Notes: generated by a model not told the origin, from the sequence alone. A DNA stretch of 64,000 bases from Crambe crambe (GCA_963924555.1 OZ004592.1:744001-808000); one strand, 5' to 3'. Shown: positions 1-14,772, counted from the stretch's first letter. Numbers and translations are program-made.

Positions 1-3000
1 GTTGTAAGGACCTTGTTGTGGAAGAAGACTGCAGTGTAACTTGCTCGCTTCAGCATTCTCTGGATCTGGCCCTGCCTCCAAAGCAACCAGGGGTTGCGTC
101 TATGTACAAAGAAGGGGAGAGAAAAAAAAATGCATTTAAAATTGCTTTAATTGTGTTTATGATTCCAATGACCCTTTACCAACTTCACTATGGTATAATA
201 CTTACTTGACTACCATCTATCCAGAGTGCATCCAGTTCAATGTTGCCAAGACTGAGCGGTAGACACTTTATCCGGTTCCCGACAATGTCCAAGACCTTAA
301 GCTTACTCAAGTTTCCCAACTCCTCAGGCAAATCACCTATCTCGTTCTCTCGGAGGGAGAGGACGTGGAGATTCTTACACTGCCCCACCTGAAGGGTGGG
401 AAGGAGGGTTTTGATTAAATGCTCATGGGCTATTAATGAATGACTCACTGTGGAAGGGATTTCAAATAGATGATTACGGTCTAAATTGAGCATCTCAAGG
501 GACTGCATCTGGAACAAAGTGGAGGGTATGGCGTCAAGCATGTTGTCATAAACTAACAACTCTGTCACACGATGGAGTTTCCCAATGGATTCCGGGAGGG
601 AACACAGGTGATTCATGTCCAACTTGATCAGGCAGAGGGCTTGCATATCCCCCAGATTGTCTGGGAGGGACTCCACACAGTTCTCTGAGAGGTGGAGGTC
701 GGAGAGTTGGCTTAGCAAAACAAAGTCAGGAGGGAGACATTCTAGACGATTCTTAGTGATGTCCAAAACCATCAGATTTCGTAATTTGGTAATGCTCTAT
801 GAAATTAAGATGATGTAATCATTACAATAACAATAACAATGGGGGGAGGAGGAAGGAGGGCAGAAAAACTGAATCCTCCGTTTCATGTAATTCTCCCACT
901 TCTTTAACGACTTGAGATGAGATAAACAAGTTAGTGTTTGGTAAGTGTTGAACAATCAACATTACCCATGGCAACCCTCCCACGGTAACAACTTCAATGT
1001 TTAACAACCAGTAAATTGCAACGTGTTAAGAAGTTGATTATTAAAAACGTACTAGTACATACATACATACATATAGACAAACATACATACATACATACAT
1101 ACATACATACATACATACATACACACATACATACCTCGGGAAGCTCTGAGATTAAGTTGGTGTCCAGCCAAAGTTCTGTTAATTCCACTAGCTCACCAAT
1201 TTCTACAGGCTAGGACATTAATGGCAGCATTCTTCACATTCATACAGCAAGTGTTCAGTTGTCATTAATCCACTTACCAGCACTTCGATCTCGTTGTTCC
1301 CCACGTCCAGTCGCTGCAGTCTCTTCAGTTTAGCTATGCTCCTGTGTGAAAACATGCAAAGTGGACTCCTCCTCTGAGCATGCTCAGTAAAGAACTTACG
1401 GTGGGAGTGTCTTGAGAGCATTTTCTCTTGCCTCCAGAATGATGAGGTGCTGAAGGCTTCAGAAGAGAGGAAACAAAGATAAAGGTCATTGGAAAAATGA
1501 TGTCATCCACAGGAACATGCACATAGTAAGATGGACTCATGTTGGACTCACACAGAGCTACTAATGTTTGGTAAGTTGGACCTAGTCATGACTCACTTTC
1601 CTATGTCTTTTGGTAGTCTGGGTATTCCAGTGTCGTTGATAGAGAGGTGGGTGAGGGATGTAATGGAGGAGATGGCCTCAGGAGTCCTATGGAAACACAA
1701 AGCTATGATTAATAGACAGTGCTTATACAGAGTAGAGCAGGCCCGCTGGCTGGCTGGCTGGCTGGGCAGGTTGAGTTAGCCTGGCTAGTTACATCACCAC
1801 AATTTATAAACAACATGGGATAACTGAATCTGTCTGCCACATAATTACTATAATGACTCTGACAATTATAAGGGGCGGAGCTTGATGCTGTTTGGTGGGC
1901 ATCAACTAATTGTAACATCACAGCTAGCCACATTCTAAGATACCAAGGGTCCTCAGGAAGAGGACAATGTGATGATGAGAAGTAACAAAATAAGTCTTTA
2001 TTGGAAAATTTTGTGCATTCTTTGTAAACACTTTCAAGATCAAAGCTTAGCACTGTTTCTCTCTTGTTGACTAACTTCTTGTTTGCTTATGATTGGCCAG
2101 TTAGTACCCAATCTGTTTATCTTAACAACATGGTATGTGTTCGTCTTTGGTTGGAGTGAAAAAAAAGGGGAAACAGTGCTTGAGCCACCATCTCTTTATA
2201 CAGAGTTCTTGTACTGGACTCAAGCACTCTTTTCACTCCAACCAAAGACGAACACATACCTACCCAAGGTGTTAGATATTGCAGTGAACCCAACCCACAC
2301 CCACAGTGCATATGTCCAGTGGAGCCATAGTGTACTCCAAGGACTTGCCAACCATCTCTTTATACAGAGTTCTTGTACTGTGGCAAGTCCTTGGAGTACA
2401 CTATGGCTCCACTGGACATATGCACTGTAGGTGTGGGTTGGGTTCACTGCAATATCTAACACCTTGGGTAGGTATGTGTTCGTCTTTGGTTGGAGTGAAA
2501 AGAGTGCTTGAGTCCAGTACAAGAACTCTGTATAAAGAGATGGTTGGCAAGTCCTTGGAGTACAGTGGGTTGGGTTCACTGCAATATCTAACACCTTGGG
2601 TAGGGTTCACTGCAATGGGTAGGGTATGGATTGGTTAACTGCAATATTGAATAGCAGGTCATTTTTGTGGGGCAAAAACTTTTTGAGTTTGACTAATTAA
2701 TACAATTAATTATGGTTCATACCAACCAAAACCACAAAAATGTTAGCCCATGAAAAACTATACGGTATCACTCGCCCTATAGAATTACCACTACACACTA
2801 CAACGAGTTGTGCTCATTTGTAAAATGCTACCTTATCTGGCAAGTACAAAATTCAAATATGTGCTCTATTATTACACTCTTTGTGTAGTAGAAGGGGTTA
2901 CATACCTGAGGAGAGGGTTGGAGCTCATGTCCAGGAAGTGCAGGGAGCGACAGAATTGCATGTTCTGTGGCACATCTTCGATGGCTGTAGATAAAGAGGA

Positions 3001-6000
3001 GTATTATCTAACTGTCAGTACTGATAATAGCCCCTTGTATACACACTGTTAGCCTCGTACCCAGGCCCGTTTCTTTCACGGGGTGGTGGAAAAGCAAAGG
3101 GCCTGGTATGCACATGCACTCCAGCTCACTATACTTTCCGGGTACGTCTGTTACACAAATCGTAATAAACATTACATCATCGAGCTGAGTCAGCAGCTCT
3201 AGCCTGTTCTGTCGCTTTTGCTCTTTCTGCGCTAGATCCAACTCACCTCACTCTCAGAAGTGTTCTGTGCAAGCTGCTTATGAAAGAAGTGATGTGTTTG
3301 TGTCGCTACCAACTGGTTAGACGAGAAGAGTCATTGTATCATTCTTAAGCTTGGCTTGAGAGGGATAGTGCTGTTCTTGTTGTGTCTCATTTTATTTCGC
3401 TGATGTGGATCAGGTCTGGAGCCATATCTAGCTAGCTAGCTAAAGCTAAGCTGATAGAATGCGCACTTGCTAGCTACACAAGTTTTGATGATTACATCAT
3501 TCACCATGCGCGAAATTTTATGTATTATTACGTATTTGATTAAGTGCATGCACATGCATGCACATGCATGCAATTGATACCAGGCCCTTTGCTTTTCCAC
3601 CACCCCGTGAAAAAAAGCGGGCATGGGTACGAGGATATAAAATAGAACATGGGTGCCATTGGATTATAAACAACCCTCGCCCTTGGGCGCATCCTTCAAA
3701 AAAAAAAGAAGAACTTTAGACCTTTGACCTAAACAGCTGATAAGGCAAGGAAGGAGGATTTCTTTATTACTACATTATGATATTCAATTTGTACCCCTAA
3801 TCTAATCAACTGACATGGAGGCAGAGGGCCTAGGGTGGGGGACAAGATAAACACTATCCTACACTAAACCTATAAATACTGAAAATTCCAAAGGGAAATG
3901 AATAGCGTTAACCATGTAATGAATACTACATTAAAAGTCCCTTGATAGCATCATCCCCAGCATCAATAGATGGTTGAGAGAAGTGAAAGCCTTAAGCTTT
4001 CACTGAAATAGTGCAATAGAGTTACATAAAGTTCATTATTGTCAAGGATTTGGGTTGGATTAGTGACCAAGAGGCAGGAAAACAAATCAATTTTCAACAC
4101 CACCTGGCTAACTGTATGTCAAGGATTCAATGACCATTACCAATAGTTAGCACAAGATACTTACCGTTTTTGCTAATGTCCAGTTCAACAAGTCGAGTGA
4201 GGTTGGCAATGCCGGGTGGAACTCTATTCAAGTCATTCTCACTGACGGTCAGCTTCCGCAGTGCAGTCAGACGAAAAAATTTCTGTGCGAGTAAGAGAGA
4301 AGCAAGTTAATTTATTAATAGGCAGACATGAGAGGGTAAGCTGGGGAGTAAGATTGCAGGAAATGACTCAGGGGGTGGGGGAAGGAAGTTACTGATTTAA
4401 TTATAACGTAAATTAACAGGGGCAAAACTCCTCCCTTCATCCCCTCCCCTAGCTAGCTTCCCTCTCCTCAAAAAAAGAACCAGAATAATTATAGAAGCCA
4501 TGGATGAGAATGAGGGTTAAATGGCTGTAATCACCAGAGGGATTACACTCTGTTATGGCTTGGTTGTGAACTTGATAGCAATAGACGCATACCAGCGATA
4601 GCCACAGGTATGTACATATGATGGTGGCACACTTGAAAAGATCAAAGAGAAGGAACTGTATTTAACACAGAGACCACACACTCATATTATTACTATGGGA
4701 GAACATTAGGACATGTCATGTTAGTAGGACATGTCCTTTGTAGGAGGCTAATAAGACACATATTTTAATAGGACATGTATTTCAGTACAGGACACTACCA
4801 CCAGCTGCACAAGGTGTTAAGTTGTGGCATGGAGCTGACATAAACTCCCATACCCACAAACACTGTAGGGATTAGCACATTTGGAGGGGGTAAAAATTTG
4901 CAAACAAGCTTGTGCCCTAGGCCCATTTTTACACCTGGGGCCTGGGCACGAGGCTACAAACGACAACTTCACACATCTAGTAACTCACTGAGAGTCTGAT
5001 AATCACCTACCACACCCTTCAAGACGAAGAAAAGGGGAGGAAAGTGATTTCTTACAGAAGAAGAAGGAAAACCATGAGTGACTCTGTGGCCACAGGATGT
5101 GACTTCCACACATCCTGCCAGTGTAGGGAGCATGGAGCAATCACATCACAAGTCAGCTGTCATTAGCTACATCACTAACTCACTACTACAAGTTTCAATC
5201 CTTTATGTATTATAACTTACAAATGCTCTGAGCTCAGTAAATTATGTACCGATACTTGTAAGCAGAGAAGGTCATTCTCTTTTAGGAGGTAAAAAAAAAA
5301 TGTATTTGTAAAGTTTATTAATGGAGAGCCTTCCTTGCAATAAGAGAATGGCTACATGGAACTTCTAATACTAGGCTACTAGTTATTGAACAATTGCTAT
5401 GCAGATTAATACTGGCCCATTTCTTATTTTACGCATTATTGCTTGTCTCTCCCCCCACTGCATTCCAAGGACCCACACATTATGGTCAGGAGAATTCTCT
5501 ACAATACCCTCACATAGCTCTGAATAAATAACACATTCCAAGTTCAGGCTTCAGCCTCTTCATGGAAAGACCAACACACACAACTGCCAGCACACTTGTC
5601 TCAACTTTTTATTTTGCCGCCTCTAAGCTCTCTAGCCAGGAAAGTGTAAAGTACAAGGCATGAACAGAATTTAGAGGAGCAATTAACATGGGTGTGGCAG
5701 TTGACAACCCTCAATTCGATCAAGTACAAAAAAAAAAAAAAGAACAAAAAACAACAACAAAAAACAACAAACAAAAAAAAAACAGGTGTGCAAAAAAAGC
5801 AGGTTAGAAAATAGACATTTTTATAAATAAAAAACTTTACACCATTTAGTTGTAAATGTTGTAGAATACAGAGGATACAAACTGAGATAGTGTCATGGCA
5901 TTATGTTTGTTTGTTTTTTTTCCATAGCTGGACACAGCTTTTTCTGCTAATTTGTGCTATAAATAAACAACCCCAAGGCATTTTAAACTTACTGCTGCTT

Positions 6001-6212
6001 GTTACTGATGTCTGTGGTGCTTGCTATCTGCCACCACAACATCTCATACTTACTGGAGGGAGTTCTTGTATGTTGTTAAAGTCCAGCAGCAACTCTTCCA
6101 GGGTGCGTTCATGGCGGTAAATGTCATCAGGGATACCGGGCAGGCTGCAATGTCTTCGGTCAACAAAATCTATCTGCCTCGCGCAGTTGAGGCCGATACA
6201 CGCTTTCAGCAT
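1..6212 (-). CDS. SCRIB: Scribble, N-terminal LRR half (partial, C-terminus off left edge)
   Basis: LAP-family cell-polarity scaffold that acts at the lateral membrane with Dlg and Lgl. Exons (transcript order): 6054-6212, 4165-4282, 2906-2984, 1597-1686, 1400-1456, 1278-1341, 1135-1209, 449-796, 206-388, 1-99; together about 424 codons in one frame. The start MLKACIGLNC followed by VDRRHCSLPGIPDDIY matches the Scribble N-cap. About 16 leucine-rich repeats follow (for example LVELDISKN, LTELWLDTNLISELP, LDRNHLFEIP, LDIVGNRIKCLP), then an acidic linker ending CSLLPQQGPYN, which matches the LAP-specific segment of animal Scribble. The PDZ domains must lie beyond position 1. The intron at 389-448 is only 60 bases. 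The intron at 2985-4164 holds a MITE and the one at 1687-2905 holds a fold-back repeat. The start codon faces PAQR4, 216 bases away. Erbin/LRRC7 are alternatives, but the N-cap fits Scribble best. Confidence 0.93.
1037..1134 (+). repeat. (CATA)n microsatellite, SCRIB intron
   Basis: More than 15 units of catacatac immediately next to the donor of SCRIB exon 1135-1209. It also extends open frames artificially on both strands. Confidence 0.92.
2130..2620. repeat. nested fold-back (inverted) repeat in SCRIB intron
   Basis: Arms 2187-2350 and 2381-2545 are near-perfect inverse copies of about 164 bases. The 30-base spacer (accatctctttatacagagt...) is itself a further copy of the outermost arm end. 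Partial copies flank both sides: 2130-2190 and 2546-2625, the latter with an internal deletion. The SCRIB transcript through here would fold into a long hairpin. Confidence 0.9.
3053..3634. mobile_element. MITE-like element with 57-base terminal inverted repeats, SCRIB intron
   Basis: Left end cctcgtacccaggcccgttt (3053-3109) is matched by an inverse right end (3577-3634, ending gcatgggtacgagg) with a few mismatches. Between them are about 470 bases with a (gcatgcacat)n patch. The flanks show no clear target duplication. A related terminal fragment is at about 4931-4957 (ggggcctgggcacgaggct). Confidence 0.82.
5729..5785 (+). repeat. A-rich (CAA/CAAA) low-complexity tract, SCRIB intron 1
   Basis: Runs of A broken by single C, in the 1.8-kb first intron of SCRIB (4283-6053). 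The rest of that intron shows AT-rich unique sequence with no gene. Confidence 0.8.
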
Positions 6213-6428
6213 CTTTTAAGAACTTGGTCTGGTCAGTTTCAGTTAAACTTATAGAGATCCTCAAGATGATAGCTTGGGTTAATCTGTTGTTTCACCATCA
6301 AAGTGCACTCAAGTGTGCCCTCCACTTCATGTTATGATGTCCGAATGAAGATCAAAGCGCTAGCGTCGTACTTGTGCCACGCCCACAAGGTGACAAAAAT
6401 TATTAAACATCCGTTTTTTCACTTCATA
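6213..6428. promoter_or_regulatory. shared promoter interval SCRIB / PAQR4
   Basis: 216 bases separate the two start codons. Transcription of both genes must begin inside or very near this stretch; no TATA box is obvious. Confidence 0.6.
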
Positions 6429-7518
6429 ATGGCTGCCCCCGGTTCTCGCCGGCTTTGTAAGTTGGAAGACCTACCCAGTCACCTCCAATTCAACAAGGAC
6501 ATCATAACAGGCTACAGGAGGCCCATGGGTACCAAGGAATGCCTGAAAAGTTGGAAATATCTCCACAATGAGTCATTCAACTGCTATTCTCATGGTAAGT
6601 TGAATAATCCAGCTAGAAGTTGCTTGGTGCTGCTATAAATTTTTCTCCATTGTTTTATGATCATATCCAACATAGCTAATGAGGTAGCATGTGAATAAAT
6701 CTGTACTTTTACAAACGGTTTATCACGTACTTAATGTTTTTGACACACTGTCATTGTTAACGCACATACACATGTACACAGTGATAGCTCTGCTGTACTT
6801 CCTTGTTGCCACCAGGAACTACCCCTCGATATGGCCATCAAAAACTTCTGATACAGAGAGAGTAGTAAAAGTGTTCATCATTGGTGATTTCGTCTGCACT
6901 ATTCTCCCGTTTCTCCTGAGCATAATCTACCACACCTTCATGCCACACCTAAAGGGAGAAAAGGTTTATAAGCAGCTTCTGAAGTTGGACATATTTGGAG
7001 TTTGGTGGTGCTGTACCATGGGACCCATATCAAATTTCTACACTGGTCTGTATTGTACAACTGGCCTCATGGCAGCCTATTTCGCTCTCTACTTCTCCTT
7101 CTCTGCTTATGTCCTCTATTACTTAATGGTGGTGGACTGCAAACGAAAAAGAGTGATAGCTCTTACGGTTCAGTTTTTTGTACGTGTCTGCATCCACCCT
7201 TTGAGGTATAGTCTCTCCTTCACAAGTTCTGCTGCTGTGAAGTACTACTTTGGTATGGATATCATCTCTGCATTCGGAGCAGTTGTCAACGCTCTTCACA
7301 TTCCCGAGCGGTGGTTCCCGGGGAAGTTGGATTATGTTTTCAATGGACACACTCTGATGCACATAGCTGCCTTGCTTGCTCTGATAGTAGCAAGGCAGGG
7401 TTTCCTGTGTGATATGACATGGTTGAATGATGTCGGTTCTTGTCCTGGAAATAGTACTTATAATATAGGTATGTTGGACATGAATATCTTTAGAGATACT
7501 CTGGGAATCCCCTCCTAA
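6429..7518 (+). CDS. PAQR4: PAQR4-like seven-helix membrane protein
   Basis: Progestin/adipoQ-receptor family protein of about 300 residues in two exons, 6429-6594 and 6782-7518. The start MAAPGSRR leads into LPSHLQFNKDIITGYRR and a CLKSWKYLHNESFNCYSH block. This fits the PAQR4 pattern PPHLQFNKFVLTGYR...CLRSLFYLHNE. Later blocks SIIYHTFM, LKLDIFGV, MDIISAFGAVVNALHIPERW, PGKLDYVFNGH and TLMHIAALLAL carry the PAQR Ser/His/Asp/His metal-site motifs, and the body is rich in hydrophobic helices. Family members are linked to ceramide or lipid hydrolysis in Golgi or plasma membrane; the substrate cannot be told from sequence. The intron (6595-6781) is phase 1. Earlier in-frame ATGs exist from 6303, but MAAPG fits the family length. 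The stop lies 273 bases from the convergent cathepsin gene. Confidence 0.88.
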
Positions 7519-7791
7519 TATGATCATCACCTCCTCTTCATGACTGACTACAAAGTTTTAAATCCTGATAGATAATTTATTTATTTATAGTCTTATTATT
7601 GTTATCAGCTTGATTTTATCATCAAAGAGTTTTGACATATCTTATTTTTCACTGCACATTATAATGTGATACAAAAACAATTAATAGAACTTCAATAGAA
7701 CTTGTAACAAAAGTTATGCATTTTGAACACAATTATTTTAATATTAAGGGGGCAAAGTCTTCATCAAAAGTCTTCATCCTAGGACACTTCT

Positions 7792-10042
<2,251 letters not shown>

Positions 10043-10212
10043 TCTCTGTTCAATGAATTGAATACCACAAATCTGATTCTCTCTTTTATGATTCATGAAT
10101 AGCATGTGGGCGGGGCTAGTGCAAATCACGCATGCGCATAAAATAATGCGCGCGCTATTAGAAGATGAACTGTTTCAGAGCTCACAAATTTTTGCTGGCA
10201 GCACGGATCAGG
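10043..10212. promoter_or_regulatory. shared promoter interval cathepsin L / TXNDC16
   Basis: 170 bases between divergent start codons, including a CG-rich patch (gcatgcgcataaaataatgcgcgcgc, about 10132-10156). Confidence 0.6.
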
Positions 10213-13200
10213 ATGAGTGTTCTTCTAAGTCTGAGTGTACTTATTGCAAGTCTGCTATGCTGGGTATCCTGTGTATCACTAGAAGGAGGGATCACAGAAG
10301 TAGAGCTCATGAACTCCAAGCTGTGGAAAGAGGAGAACTTTAAGCTGTTCACAGTCAAAAAAGGCTAGTATTAGGACATGTATTACGTAGTGATGATATT
10401 TAGAGTATGTATTTGCATTCCCTATAGGCAGTGAGTCCATTCCATCTGAATATCTGAAACTTATAGGGGCTCAGTTCAGAGAAGTCCCAGTGGTATCAAT
10501 CATTGAGGTACTAACGTACTAACTTTAAGCTAGCTTTGACTTGCTGAATGTCGTGTCTCCTTTGAACAGGTCGTGTGCCAGGGAACATCTGAAGATGGTG
10601 AACTCTGCTCCCTCCTCTCTCAGCATCAAGCCGTAATCAAACGAGGGGGTGGAGAAAGGGGTGTAGTTGGAGCTGACTTTCCTTTTCAGGAGTATAAGGA
10701 TAAGATGGAATTTGTTTCTCATGTTCTTGAGTGAGCATATCAGTGCTGTAGAGGATTTTGTAGGCAGGAAGGGGGGGGGGAGGGAGGGAGGGAGGGGGGG
10801 AGGGGGGAGGGAACACCTTCAATATTATTATTATTTATATTCAGGGTGATAGTTGGTGAACGGCTATTCAAGATAGATTCCCATTCTTCTCTTGTGGACT
10901 TCACAGCAGTGAACTCAGAATACTTACTGGTCCTTGTCCAGAACACCAGCTGCAAGGGTGAGTTATTATTTTGAGGGTTTGCCTTTAGTTTCATTGTGGT
11001 AGGAAGACAGGTTCCTCACCCACTTTCTTCATGTAATGGAAAGATAAACATCATTTAGGGGCTGCATGATGTTAGCCAAAATCATATGGCATGCCCATCT
11101 TGTGAAGTTTCCGAACAAAGCTAGAAATAAACGGACCATTTTGAGGAACCAACCACAAGTATTATAGGACCTCTTCTATAAGGATGAAAAATTATCTCAA
11201 TTGTCCATACTTATTCAATATACTTATTTATTTCTGTATCCTGAAAATTTTCTCATGAACAATTTTTAATTGCTAACTTAGAGTACATCTCCTTGTTGAA
11301 GTCATACCTCCTTCACCAACCTCCAGTTCCTCTGTGTGTAACTTCCTCTAAAACATCTCTGCCCCTGCTTCAGCGGCCTCGTTACAAACGGAAAGAACCA
11401 CCCATGTACTTGTGGAGTGTGCGAGCATCAGGGAAGCAGTGGTACATGTGTCAGAGTTTGGAGTCGCTCGATGCCTTTATTCTTCGATCAAGATATCCAG
11501 TTATAGTAAGATGGTTAAGAAGCCAGTTAGAGTAAGATGGTTAAGCAGCCAGTTAGAGCAGCATGACTCAATAGTATTTGCAATGTGCTGTCATTATTTC
11601 AAATCTCTAGCTTCTTGTGAGAATACTTTTTTCCTGCAGGTCAATTATGATGATAACAAGGAGATTACCCAACAGTTTCATGACAAGGGGATGAACTTGG
11701 CCTTTTTTTTTCCTGCCTTGCCAGGGGTCAGCAAACTCTCTTTTAAGAAACTGGTGGAAGGGGTAGCTTCTAAGATCTGTACTTCTTTCATCTTCATCAT
11801 TGGCGATAGGTAGGTCTTTTTTGCTATCATTCAGTGGAATACAATTCAAGGACATAGACACATAGTTTTACATAATATCATCTGACTATCATGTGACTAC
11901 TTTACAATGAACTAATTATACTGAACTCACTGTATTGTATCTCCCCCCTCCCTCCTCCCCCCCCCCCCCCCCCCCCAAGAGAAAAGCATCAAAATAAGGC
12001 CAGGTCACTCTTTGTGACCGATAAGAAACCACGTCCTCAAGTGGCAGTATTGCCAAATGGTATGAAGAAGAACCTCGTGACTTTTGGAATTGAGACAGAT
12101 GACTTACAGAGTGAGATCCAGGCTACTGTCCAGTCACTGTTGTCTTTCGTTAAGGATGATTATTTGATGGAGGATGGGGGGTCCCATGAAGGGGATAGTC
12201 AAATACCCACCCTCTCATCAACTGACCTTCAAGGAATAGACCTTCTTGTGAATAATGAAGAAATTGATATTATCATTTCCTTCTGCAAAGAAGGTGAGGA
12301 TCTGGAAGACCAGTCCTCTTTAGTAAGAGGACAGGCAGGCCCTTTCCAAGAGATTCAGCAGCTCAATGAGCTTTGCTCTGTTATGACCTTTTATTTGTAG
12401 GGTCATTCAGGTGTCCGGATGATGCTTACTATGCTCTGGAGAGTGCCCAAAAAGTTGTAAAGAGTTTGGATTTGAAATTCTCTTTCTATTTTTACATTGT
12501 TCCGTGCAAATCGGTAGATGAAATCTTGAAATATAAGGTTAATCTCTGACTGTGTAATAATGATAAGGACCGACTGTCATTAAGTGTATACCTCTGTCTT
12601 TAGCTGAATCATTTGCCCTCCTATGTCTTCTACAATGGTACTCAAAAGACTTGGACACCTGGTATAGGAAATCCTAGTAATTACAGGGACATTCTCAGTC
12701 TTATTGCTGAGGTGACTGGAGTGAGGTATTGCAAATTGAGAAAAAGACTTGACCATTGAAATACCTCTTCTTTCTTTCAGTGAATTGCTGGAACAGCCAC
12801 TGAACTCTGACCCTACAGCTACAGGTATTCACCAGTTTCACCTCCCCTCTTGGCCCCTCCCACTGTCCACTCCCCTTATTGCCACACCCCTTTCTCTCTC
12901 TTTTAGATGATATGATAGATTATGGTCACACTCTGCCGCAATCACTATCAGAGGACGACATCTATGGCAAAATGGCTCTGACTCTTCCACGCCCAGTAGT
13001 GCCCGAGGAGCTGATCTTGACCAGTGATAACTTTGATGATAGGATTAAGAGATTTGAAAAGACAGCTATTCTGTTCTACTTGAGCTGTAAATCTGACTTC
13101 AAAATTCTCTCGTTTGAAATGCCATATACTCATAATTTTACTGTTAGGGTCTGTGGAGAACAAGATACTACTCCATCACTTTCTAGCTGCCTGGGAACGT

Positions 13201-14725
13201 CTAGACAAAAGTGAGCAATTTCAGAACTCGATTGTCCGACAGCATATAAGTAGCTAGTTTAAGTAGTATCTTAGTGGGTCTAACCCTGTAATTTAAAGAT
13301 GTGTAATCAAAGGACTCCAATCTCTTTTTAGGTAAAAATGTGACTCTAAGTAGTGTGAGTTGTAGTTCTTACACGGATATCTGCACTCGGTTTGGTGTGA
13401 TTGACCTTCCCTCGTTGCTCCTCTTCACGCCCTCCACTCTGGAGACCCTCTCACCCCTCCCTTCCTCCCTTGGTGTTTTGGATTCAGTCCACTTCCTCCG
13501 GGCACTTGGACAGGAAATGGAGGAATCTAGAGCAGAAGTGGTGAGGAATGCTATTAGTAGGGCTGTATTACCCATCTACACTTGAATACATTCCTGTGAG
13601 TTATCGGAACTTGTGTTCACAAGAACTGAGGTCATCCATTAACACATGGTGTCATATTTTATTTGGATCCAAAATTGACTTTTTTTCCATTCTCCTTCCT
13701 TCCCTCCCTCCCTCCCCCCAGGCCGAACTCACTCCTGCCTCCCTCCCCATCCTCTTAAAGCACAGCCTGACCACACTCCTTGTATTATGGTGTGATGATG
13801 ACACACCTTCTTCAGAGCTGGGTATGGTCTTCAGTGATGTGGCTTGCCTTGAAACCTATGCACAGGACTTCTCTTTTGCATGGATGAACAGGTGGGTTTG
13901 TATACATAGTCTTAGGTGTCTGGTTGTTTTTTTTCTTCTTCCTTCAAAAAAAAAAATACTTGTAAATAAATGTCATACTATTTCTCTAGGTCTGAATATG
14001 ACAGTGCATTGGCTTCAGTACTACCATCCATGGACGCTGATAATTTCCCAACAGTGATTGCTCTTCGGTTAGACAAAGTAAGCAGATGATTTCAGCAAGC
14101 ACACACACCTAGTCATCACATGTCGTGTTTGGGTTGTCGTGGGGTAGTTTGGACAGCTACAACAGCATTGATACTTATTGGCTTGTTCCCTTGTAGCAAG
14201 TCGTGTATCGGATAGAGCACTCTCCCAGCCAACTACAAGCCGGTGCTTTGAGACAACAGCTGCTCACTTTCCTGGATGGACTGAAGAGTGGTAACATCTC
14301 ACCATTCAGTACGTGTCAACATGCATTGCAATCAACTATAGTGGTAGGAATGTTTGGTAATTGTTCTTATCCCAAAGATCTCATGGCCTCTAAGTTGTCA
14401 TAGTTATAGGGCACCAGTTCAATTCCTTACACTATTAATTACAGAGAATCTCCCCCACATGAAGTGGCCTCCATTACAACCACCCATTCCCTTCCCTTCA
14501 AAAGTGGACACTGACACTTTGATTGACCACACTGCACATGATGATGATGACAGTGAGATGATGGGGAGCCATTATTATCCCGAAGAAATGGACTGGGACT
14601 CGTTGCCCCCAGATGACCCCCTGGAGGTCAGGGAGTATCCGATGTCAGAGGACAAGGGACATGAGGAAGAGGAAGAAGGATTCGCTCATTATCACAACCA
14701 CCATCACAAAATGGACGAGTTATAA
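10213..14725 (+). CDS. TXNDC16: TXNDC16/ERp90-like multi-thioredoxin-fold ER protein
   Basis: ER-lumenal PDI-family protein in 17 exons: 10213-10363, 10428-10507, 10570-10730, 10845-10957, 11282-11505, 11640-11809, 11980-12293, 12401-12537, 12604-12725, 12781-12824, 12907-13086, 13148-13210, 13332-13540, 13722-13891, 13990-14077, 14197-14308, 14445-14725. All join in one frame. The signal peptide begins MSVLLSLSVLIASLLCW. Thioredoxin-like blocks recur (VVSIIEVVC; FYFYIVPCKSVDEIL; TAILFYLSW...AAWERL; SYTDICTRFGVIDLPSLLLF; TLLVLWCDDDTP) and none contains CXXC, as in redox-inactive ERp90. The block LTLPRPVVPEELIL...VCT-like...FP resembles human TXNDC16. The C-terminus is acidic, then His-rich, and ends KMDEL, a KDEL-type retrieval signal. 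Intron 1 appears to be GC-AG (G|gctagt). The family call rests on architecture and a few blocks, so it is less certain than the gene structure. Confidence 0.78.
10766..10812 (+). repeat. G-rich tract in TXNDC16 intron 3
   Basis: Runs of three to ten G separated by single A within intron 10731-10844, close to the acceptor. Several G-triplets on the transcript strand could form a G-quadruplex in DNA or pre-mRNA. Confidence 0.75.
11941..11979 (+). repeat. C-homopolymer forming an unusual polypyrimidine tract of TXNDC16 exon 7
   Basis: An almost unbroken run of about 20 C runs directly into the AAG acceptor before exon 7 at 11980. Such a run is prone to length variation and assembly error. Confidence 0.75.
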
Positions 14726-14766
14726 TTACATTAATTTAATCCAGTTCATCTCAGCTATTCAATAGC

Positions 14767-14772
14767 AATAAA
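14767..14772 (+). promoter_or_regulatory. AATAAA polyadenylation signal of TXNDC16
   Basis: Perfect AATAAA 41 bases past the TXNDC16 stop codon, followed by a GT-rich stretch (ggttgtgtac). The convergent CMC1 stop is only 180 bases further on. Confidence 0.6.

Noticed and set aside
994-1213. Open frames on both strands over 994-1213 with repeating Tyr/Val/Cys/Met or His/Ile/Thr
   Set aside because: They are translations of the (CATA)n microsatellite fused to flanking intron and to real SCRIB exon 1135-1209.
2083-2638. Overlapping frames of 64-124 codons on both strands
   Set aside because: All derive from the nested inverted repeat, which gives the same peptide on either strand; no splice or start logic supports a gene.
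7123-7530. 135-codon frame antisense to PAQR4 exon 2
   Set aside because: Shadow of the strongly supported PAQR4 coding exon.
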